Shown: positions 1-4,100 of the stretch, piece by piece | How positions within the stretch are numbered: position 1 is the first letter of the stretch | Layout of the letters: each line of letters begins with the position of its first letter | Source of the DNA: Sphingopyxis sp. | GTDB lineage: Bacteria > Pseudomonadota > Alphaproteobacteria > Sphingomonadales > Sphingomonadaceae | NCBI GenBank assembly: GCA_013911715.1 | Contig: JACEST010000059.1 | Span: forward strand, 1 to 11,547 | Direction of reading: 5' to 3' | Length of the DNA stretch: 11,547 nucleotides | Made by a program: the position numbers and the translations under genes | Notes under the pieces: model-generated | Seen by the model: only the letters and a program-made list of their open reading frames with translations | Databases searched by the model: none | What the model was told of the DNA's origin: nothing

Positions 1-871
1 GGCACAAGGTGATGCCGATGAAGGGCGGGACAAAGGCGAGGCCCAAAAAGCCGCTGCCGCCACCGAGGCCATTCAGCGTGACGTCGAAGGCAAGGCCGCC
101 CGCACCGGCATCTTCGGCGATCGTATCGAGCACCGCCACCGCGGTGCGCGCGCGTTCGCGGCTAGCAAAGGCGAAATTGTTGATGAGGTCGGGGTCGGAC
201 AAAATATAGATGCGCCGGTTGGCCGAGCGCATCACCAACGATTCGCCGCCGCCCGTCCGGGTGAGCAGCGAACGGCCGCGACCCGGTTCAAACATCTGCC
301 ACAGGCCTGCGCCCAGGGCCACCGTAGCGCGCGGCGCGGCGGGCCCCCACAGCGTCGCGCGCGCGCCACTGGCCAGCGTGATGAGCCGCGGCTTGCCGTC
401 AATCGACGCGCGCGCGGCGGCAGGGATCAGCGCATCGGGCGCGCGCACGACATTTCCACCGCCCGCCCAGCCCTTGCGCTTGGGATTGGGGAAGGTCTGC
501 CATTTGGGCAGCACCAAGAGCACGGGTTCGGTGCCATGCGCCTTGATCAGCTTGTCAATCGCTTCGGGATCGGTGCCACGTTCGGGGGTCAGCACCAGCA
601 AGATGCGGCCTTCGTCATCGCCGAGCGGCGTCGCCTCGACGACCTCGCGGCGGATGTCGATCCATATGTCGGCGCGCTCGGCATAATCGACGATCCCGGC
701 ATAGCCCGCCGCGCCCTTTGACAGCGCATGGCCCTGACCATTATTGCCCGCCGACAATTGCGGTCCGAGCGCGATCAGCGCCCACATGGCAATGAAGCCG
801 ATGACGCCGATGACGACAATCGCGCCGACGACGCGCGGGTCGAAGGGCGAACGGGCGGCATCGGCGCTCAT
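1..871 (-). CDS. DUF4350-type membrane protein (partial, C-terminus off the left edge)
   Basis: An open frame runs from ATG at 871 leftwards to the window edge without a stop (290 codons visible). It starts MSADAARSPFDPRVV, then has one hydrophobic segment at about residues 14-34, followed by a soluble domain with alternating strands (for example GRILLVLTP near residue 80, EPVLLVLPKW near 105, RRIYILSDPDLINN near 230). A second hydrophobic stretch begins at the cut end (GFLGLAFVPPFIGIT). This order, an N-terminal anchor, a periplasmic-type domain that fixes the order of strands around an L-S-D-P-D motif, then a C-terminal anchor, matches DUF4350 proteins as I know them. Its ATG overlaps the TGA of the upstream DUF4129 gene (ATGA, 868-871), so the two are translationally coupled. 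In related genomes such pairs usually sit beside a MoxR ATPase and a DUF58 protein, which would lie left of this window. The molecular function is unknown. Confidence 0.75.
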   Translation of the reverse strand, partial: MSADAARSPFDPRVVGAIVVIGVIGFIAMWALIALGPQLSAGNNGQGHALSKGAAGYAGIVDYAERADIWIDIRREVVEATPLGDDEGRILLVLTPERGTDPEAIDKLIKAHGTEPVLLVLPKWQTFPNPKRKGWAGGGNVVRAPDALIPAAARASIDGKPRLITLASGARATLWGPAAPRATVALGAGLWQMFEPGRGRSLLTRTGGGESLVMRSANRRIYILSDPDLINNFAFASRERARTAVAVLDTIAEDAGAGGLAFDVTLNGLGGGSGFLGLAFVPPFIGITLC

Positions 872-1611
872 GCGGCGGCCCAGGCGCGCGGCACGGTCAG
901 CTCGGCATAGGCCGCGCGGCATTCGCCCCATACCCCCGCATCGACCGGCTGGCCGCCAAACAGGCTGACCTCGACCGCGCGCGCAATGCGCGCAAAGGCC
1001 GTGCGGGGGGTGCCGGGCAGGTCGCGCGAAGCGGCGAGGTCGCGCGAGGTGATGGCGGGTTTGACGAGGCCCGGGCGGCGCGCGGCGATATCACCGACGC
1101 TGCGATAGAGCAGCAGATGCACCGCTTCGGCAAAGCGCCCCTCGGCGGCAAGCGCATCGGCATCGGCGAGCCGCGCGCGCGCGGCGCTGGCCTCGACCTG
1201 GCCATATTCGGGCAATTCTTCCTCAGCCGCTTTGCCGCGCAGCCGGTCAACCCAGTCGGCAAAGCCGGGAAACAAGCGGTAGGCGATGAACAGCAGCAGC
1301 GCGATGCCAATCGCCCAAAGCGCATATTTGATCCCGGGTCCGGTCAGCTCGAAAAAATCGAAAATGCTGCCAAAGAAATTGCCGACCCCATCGAAAAAGT
1401 CGAGCAGCCAGCGCGGCGGCGGGGTGACGGGTTCGGGCGGCGGCAGGCTGGTTTGCAGCCCTTCGGACGCCATGGTTTCGGCATAGGCCGGATCGACGAG
1501 GTCCGCGTCGGCGAGCCACGGGTCGGCCAGCGCGGCGGCGTCGGCCTCGGCCCGCGCCGGACCGGCGGGCGACGGCGCGGCTTTGCCGGGAATCGGTGCC
1601 TTCACGGTCAT
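868..1611 (-). CDS. DUF4129 domain membrane protein
   Basis: The product is 247 residues. The N-terminal ~93 residues are Ala/Pro/Asp-rich, then aromatic and amphipathic (WLLDFFDGVGNFFGSIFDFF, about 69-88). One clear transmembrane helix follows at about 94-113 (IKYALWAIGIALLLFIAYRL). The rest is a soluble helical domain with A-x-R-x-LADADALAAEGRFAEAVHLLLYRS near 145-170 and FARIARAVEVSLFGG near 207-220. That is the typical DUF4129 C-terminal domain, which carries a TPR-like 'xGxxxEAIxxLY' helix pair. The start is fixed at 1611, because an in-frame TGA lies at 1629-1627 and no other ATG occurs before residue 47. No Shine-Dalgarno-like purine run precedes it, so the message may be leaderless or weakly initiated. 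The stop overlaps the start of the DUF4350 gene. A role in a MoxR/DUF58-type membrane complex is inferred from family context only. Confidence 0.8.
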   Translation of the reverse strand: MTVKAPIPGKAAPSPAGPARAEADAAALADPWLADADLVDPAYAETMASEGLQTSLPPPEPVTPPPRWLLDFFDGVGNFFGSIFDFFELTGPGIKYALWAIGIALLLFIAYRLFPGFADWVDRLRGKAAEEELPEYGQVEASAARARLADADALAAEGRFAEAVHLLLYRSVGDIAARRPGLVKPAITSRDLAASRDLPGTPRTAFARIARAVEVSLFGGQPVDAGVWGECRAAYAELTVPRAWAAA

Positions 1612-1831
1612 GCAGGAGAGCGCAGGTCAAACGGGAACATTATGCCATGTCCTAACGCAGCCCGCGCCATTGGCAAGCCGCGACGATGGCGGGCGGACAA
1701 TCCGCCGAATCGCTTGCTTTTCGCGGGCCATCCCGCTAACGGGCCCGCTTCGCCGACGATCGCGTGATGACCTGCCTGGCTAAAAGGGCTGCCAGGGCCG
1801 GTCGAGATTGTCCCAGAACAAGGAGACCGAA
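1612..1831. promoter_or_regulatory. Divergent intergenic region and rpmI leader with hairpins
   Basis: This 220-bp gap separates the divergent DUF4129 and rpmI genes and should carry both promoters. Visible structures are a perfect stem GGCGGA/TCCGCC (1692-1697 with 1701-1706); a 7-bp stem GCGGGCC/GGCCCGC (1723-1729 with 1742-1748), which competes with a shorter stem GCGGG/CCCGC (1723-1727 with 1732-1736); and CCTGGC/GCCAGG (1775-1780 with 1791-1796), 23 bases before the rpmI Shine-Dalgarno sequence. A -10-like CATAAT (minus strand, 1644-1639) lies ahead of the DUF4129 start, but I see no convincing -35. A possible plus-strand -35 (TTGCTT, 1714-1719) has only a weak -10 partner (around 1735-1740). 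Ribosomal protein L20 autoregulates its operon through leader RNA in several bacteria. Whether these hairpins do that here is open. Confidence 0.4.
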
Positions 1832-2035
1832 ATGCCCAAGCTGAAGACCAAAAGCGGTGTGAAGAAACGCTTCAAATTCACCGCAACGGGCAAGGTGAAG
1901 CACGGCGTTGCCGGCAAGCGTCACCGCCTGATCAACCATAATGCCAAATATATCCGCACCAACCGCGGCACCAGCGTGCTGAGCGATGCGGACGTCGGTC
2001 ATGTGCGCCTCTGGGCGCCATACGGCCTGAAGTAG
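1832..2035 (+). CDS. rpmI: 50S ribosomal protein L35
   Basis: The product has 67 residues, the normal size for bacterial L35, and shows the family signature throughout: MPKLKTKSGVKKRFKFT at the start, then KVKHGVAGKRHRL near residues 25-37, then a C-terminal block ending WAPYGLK. It is a small, very basic protein of the large subunit that packs against 23S rRNA. The ATG at 1832 is chosen over the in-frame ATG at 1808 because conserved L35 begins MPKLKTKSG and a strong Shine-Dalgarno AAGGAGA (1820-1826) sits 5 bases upstream of it. It is followed after 13 bases by rplT, the usual rpmI-rplT pair. No infC (IF3) lies directly upstream, unlike the infC-rpmI-rplT order of many bacteria. Confidence 0.97.
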   Translation: MPKLKTKSGVKKRFKFTATGKVKHGVAGKRHRLINHNAKYIRTNRGTSVLSDADVGHVRLWAPYGLK

Positions 2036-2048
2036 GGAGCGCTCAGCC

Positions 2049-2414
2049 ATGTCACGCATCAAACGCGGCACCACGACGCGCACCAAGCACAAGCGGATTT
2101 TGGAACAAGCGAAGGGCTTTTACGGCCGCCGCAAGAACACCATCCGCATTGCGCGCCAGGCCGTCGAAAAAGCCGGGCAATATGCCTATCGCGACCGCAA
2201 GGTTAACAAGCGCAATTTCCGCGCCCTGTGGATCCAGCGCATCAACGCGGCTGTCCGCAGCGAAGGCCTGACCTATTCGCAGTTCATGCACGGCGTCAAA
2301 CTCGCCGGGATCGAGCTTGACCGGAAAGTCATGGCCGACCTCGCGATGAACGAAGGCGCGGTCTTTACCGCCATCATCGCGCAGGCGAAGGCGGCGCTGC
2401 CCAAGGCAGCATAA
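2049..2414 (+). CDS. rplT: 50S ribosomal protein L20
   Basis: The product has 121 residues, full length for L20. The basic N-terminal extension (MSRIKRGTTTRTKHKRILEQ) leads into the conserved AKGFYGRRKNTIRIARQAVEKAGQYAYRDRK segment (about 21-52) and the RALWIQRINAA helix (about 59-69), followed by the globular C-terminal domain (SQFMHGVKLAGIELDRKVMADLA). L20 binds 23S rRNA early and is needed for large-subunit assembly; in several bacteria it represses its own operon. The ATG at 2049 follows the GGGAG (2036-2040) just after the rpmI stop, consistent with co-translation from one message. A strong hairpin (2434-2475) lies 20 bases after the stop. In most bacteria, and in related genomes, pheS-pheT would come next; here a nuclease cassette lies between. 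Confidence 0.98.
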   Translation: MSRIKRGTTTRTKHKRILEQAKGFYGRRKNTIRIARQAVEKAGQYAYRDRKVNKRNFRALWIQRINAAVRSEGLTYSQFMHGVKLAGIELDRKVMADLAMNEGAVFTAIIAQAKAALPKAA

Positions 2415-2433
2415 ACGTCCTTTGTAAGAATGC

Positions 2434-2475
2434 GCGAAAGGGCGTGGACGGCAGTTGCCGTTCGCGCCCTTTCGC
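2434..2475 (+). terminator. Strong hairpin after rplT, probable terminator or processing site
   Basis: An 11-bp perfect stem GCGAAAGGGCG/CGCCCTTTCGC (2434-2444 with 2465-2475) is topped by an inner 5-6 bp stem ACGGCA/TGCCGT (2448-2453 with 2456-2461). It is not followed by a clean T-run (TTATGCG), so it is not a textbook intrinsic terminator. In high-GC alphaproteobacteria such stems often still terminate or stabilise the 3' end. If it terminates well, the downstream genes need their own promoter. Confidence 0.5.
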
Positions 2476-2498
2476 TTATGCGTCACCATTAATTCTGT

Positions 2499-2531
2499 TC
2501 GTCATCCCCGCGCAGGCGGGGACCCAACCCC
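2499..2531 (+). repeat. Left arm of 33-bp inverted repeat (family R1)
   Basis: The exact reverse complement occurs at 2880-2912. It contains a 7-bp stem with a GCAG loop at 2505-2522. It ends 12 bases before the ATG of the nuclease gene. Confidence 0.95.
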
Positions 2532-2543
2532 GGACCTCATGTC

Positions 2544-2909
2544 ATGCGCGACAGCTTTCAGCCTTGCGTCTACCTGCTAGCCAGCCATCCCTATGGGACA
2601 CTATATTGCGGCGTGACGTCTGATTTGGCGGCGCGGCTGTGGCAGCACCGCGAGAGAATAATCAAAGGCTTCACGTCCGAATATGGCGTGCATCGTCTCG
2701 TCTGGTTCGAACAGCACGCGACAATGGAAGCGGCTATCCTTAGGGAAAAGCGCATCAAGAGGTGGCTTAGGCAATGGAAGATCAACCTGATCGAGGCAGC
2801 CAATCCCGATTGGCGCGATTTGGCGATCGATCTTGGATTACCGGTTTTGCCGCCTAGGCCGGTTTATGTGGAGAGGGTTGGGGTTGGGTCCCCGCCTGCG
2901 CGGGGATGA
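2544..2909 (+). CDS. Single-domain GIY-YIG nuclease (COG2827/UPF0213-like)
   Basis: The product has 121 residues. The GIY-YIG core is complete: VYLL (residues 9-12, the 'GIY' strand), TLYCGVTSDL (19-28, the 'YIG' strand), catalytic Arg in LAARLWQH (R31), then FTSEYGVHRLVWFE (43-56), the metal-binding Glu in ILREKRIKRW (E68), and NPDWRDL (87-93) at the end of the domain. Family members of this small type are about 90-100 residues. The extra C-terminal tail here includes GVGSPPARG (113-121), which is encoded entirely by the right inverted-repeat arm, and that arm also supplies the TGA (2907-2909). No good Shine-Dalgarno precedes the ATG. GC is lower than in the flanking ribosomal and synthetase genes. 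Family enzymes cleave DNA with a divalent metal; the substrate of this small subfamily is not well defined. Its placement between inverted hairpin repeats suggests a link to repeat mobility or processing, which is inference. Confidence 0.9.
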   Translation: MRDSFQPCVYLLASHPYGTLYCGVTSDLAARLWQHRERIIKGFTSEYGVHRLVWFEQHATMEAAILREKRIKRWLRQWKINLIEAANPDWRDLAIDLGLPVLPPRPVYVERVGVGSPPARG

Positions 2910-2912
2910 CGA
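2880..2912 (-). repeat. Right arm of 33-bp inverted repeat (family R1)
   Basis: Perfect inverted copy of 2499-2531, containing the hairpin 2889-2906. It begins exactly at codon 113 of the nuclease gene, encodes its last nine residues plus stop, and ends three bases before the pheS ATG. The GGGGA at 2902-2906 lies 9 bases ahead of that ATG and may act as its ribosome binding site. Confidence 0.95.
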
Positions 2913-2915
2913 GTT

Positions 2916-4100
2916 ATGATTGATATTCCGGACCTTGATTGGGTGACCAAATCGCGTGATCGCTGGCTTGATGGAATAGCGGGCGCACAGACTTTGCCAA
3001 ATCTCGAATCGCTGCGCCTAGAGATGCTTGGCAAAAGCGGCGCGCTTTCACAGTGGCTTAGATCATTAGGGCAAATGACAGAGTCGGATAGGGGCGCTCG
3101 AAGCAAGCTTTACAATGAGATACGAGAGCAAATCAGCGCCGCGCTGACCGAACGCAAGGCAGCACTGGAGGGCGTCGCGCTCGCCGCCCGCCTCGCATCC
3201 GAGCGCGTCGACCTGACCCTGCCTGCGCCCGAGGCGCCGCGCGGGTCGGTGCATCCGGTGTCCCAGGTCATGGACGAGCTCGCCGAGATTTTCGCCGACA
3301 TGGGCTTTGCCGTCGCCGAGGGGCCGGAGATTGAGGACGACTGGCACAATTTCACCGCGCTCAACATTCCCGAAACGCACCCGGCGCGCGCGATGCACGA
3401 TACTTTTTACATGCAACCCTCTCCCCTTCAGGGGAGAGGAGGGAGCCGCGCAGCGGCGGAAGGAGAGGGGGCGTCAGACACTCCCCCTCCCCCAACCCTC
3501 TCCCCTGAAGGGGAGAGGGCTATTAAGATGTTGCTGCGCACGCATACCAGCCCGGTGCAGATTCGCACGATGATGTCGCAGCAGCCGCCCATCCGGATCA
3601 TCGCGCCGGGCCGCGTCTATCGGTCCGACAGCGACGCCACGCACACGCCGATGTTCCATCAGATCGAGGGGCTGGTGATCGACCGCGGCATCACGCTGGG
3701 GCATTTGAAATGGACGCTCGAGACGTTCCTCAAGGCCTTTTTCGAGCGCGACGATGTCGTGCTGCGGCTGCGCCCGAGCTATTTCCCTTTCACCGAACCC
3801 AGCGCCGAGGTTGATGTCGGCTATAGCCTGGTGAACGGCAAGCGCGTGATTGGCGGGTCAGAAGGCTGGATGGAAGTGCTGGGCAGCGGCATGGTCCACC
3901 CGAAGGTGATCGCGGCGTGCGGGCTCGACCCCGACGAGTGGCAGGGCTTTGCCTTTGGTACCGGCGTCGACCGGCTGGCGATGCTGAAATATGGCATGGA
4001 CGATCTGCGCGCCTTCTTCGACGGCGATATGCGCTGGCTGGGCCATTATGGGTTCGGCGCGCTCGATGTGCCGACACTCTCCGGAGGAGTGGGCGCATGA
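2916..4100 (+). CDS. pheS: Phenylalanyl-tRNA synthetase alpha subunit with in-frame repeat insertion
   Basis: PheS charges tRNA-Phe as an (alpha-beta)2 enzyme in the cytoplasm. The 394 residues divide into an N-terminal coiled-coil tRNA-binding domain (about 1-90; LGKSGALSQWLRSLG at 38-52) and a class II catalytic core: PVSQVMDELAEIFADMGF (motif 1, 114-131), HDTFY (161-165), LLRTHTSPVQIRTM (206-219), PGRVYRSDSDATHTPMFHQIEG (motif 2, about 231-252) and GFAFGTGVDRLAMLKYG (motif 3, about 344-360). All key motifs are intact. Between HDTFY and LLRTHTS, where related proteins have only a few residues, lie about 34 extra residues encoded by a palindromic repeat, which explains the excess over the usual ~360. 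An in-frame TGA at 2907 makes ATG 2916 the first start. Bases 2941-3120 are about 53% GC by hand count, against about 72% for 3181-3300, so the 5' part may be of different origin. The stop overlaps the pheT start (ATGA). Confidence 0.96.
   Translation: MIDIPDLDWVTKSRDRWLDGIAGAQTLPNLESLRLEMLGKSGALSQWLRSLGQMTESDRGARSKLYNEIREQISAALTERKAALEGVALAARLASERVDLTLPAPEAPRGSVHPVSQVMDELAEIFADMGFAVAEGPEIEDDWHNFTALNIPETHPARAMHDTFYMQPSPLQGRGGSRAAAEGEGASDTPPPPTLSPEGERAIKMLLRTHTSPVQIRTMMSQQPPIRIIAPGRVYRSDSDATHTPMFHQIEGLVIDRGITLGHLKWTLETFLKAFFERDDVVLRLRPSYFPFTEPSAEVDVGYSLVNGKRVIGGSEGWMEVLGSGMVHPKVIAACGLDPDEWQGFAFGTGVDRLAMLKYGMDDLRAFFDGDMRWLGHYGFGALDVPTLSGGVGA
3417..3519 (+). repeat. Palindromic repeat inserted in frame in pheS (family R2)
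   Basis: The outer arms 3417-3439 and 3497-3519 are perfect 23-bp inverted repeats. Each arm is itself a hairpin CTCTCCCC-TTCA/TGAA-GGGGAGAG. Between them are two more stems: GCCGC-GCA-GCGGC (3445-3457) and GAGGGGG/CCCCCTC (3465-3471 with 3483-3489). The element is translated as PheS residues 168 to about 201, rich in Pro, Gly, Ser and Glu, without a stop or frameshift. Confidence 0.9.

Larger units (their letters stand above)
2499..2912. mobile_element. Repeat-bounded GIY-YIG cassette (putative mobile unit)
   Basis: Two perfect 33-bp inverted copies of one sequence bound a 414-bp unit. The left arm is 2499-2531 (begins TCGTCATCCCCGCGCAGG) and the right arm is 2880-2912 (ends GCGCGGGGATGACGA). 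The inner 348 bases contain essentially only the GIY-YIG gene. Each arm contains its own perfect hairpin TCCCCGC-GCAG-GCGGGGA (2505-2522 and 2889-2906). Arm identity with no mismatch suggests recent acquisition or active maintenance. No convincing target-site duplication flanks it (only GT/GT). The arm resembles a dispersed repeat that, from memory, is common in sphingomonad and other alphaproteobacterial genomes. Mobility is inferred, not shown. Confidence 0.55.

Noticed and set aside
1117..1767. Plus-strand open frame opposite the DUF4129 gene
   Set aside because: Antisense shadow of a coding region with recognisable transmembrane and DUF4129 features. The product is Gly/Arg-rich without motifs.
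1808..1831. Upstream ATG for rpmI
   Set aside because: It would add eight residues not found in L35 and would place the strong AAGGAGA inside the coding region.
2495..2915. Target-site duplication around the GIY-YIG cassette
   Set aside because: Only GT/GT matches directly outside the arms, which is expected by chance.
3917..4096. Upstream in-frame ATG adding 60 codons to pheT
   Set aside because: It overlaps the conserved motif 3 region of pheS. Conserved PheT starts MKFSLSWLK at 4097, with a good ribosome binding site.
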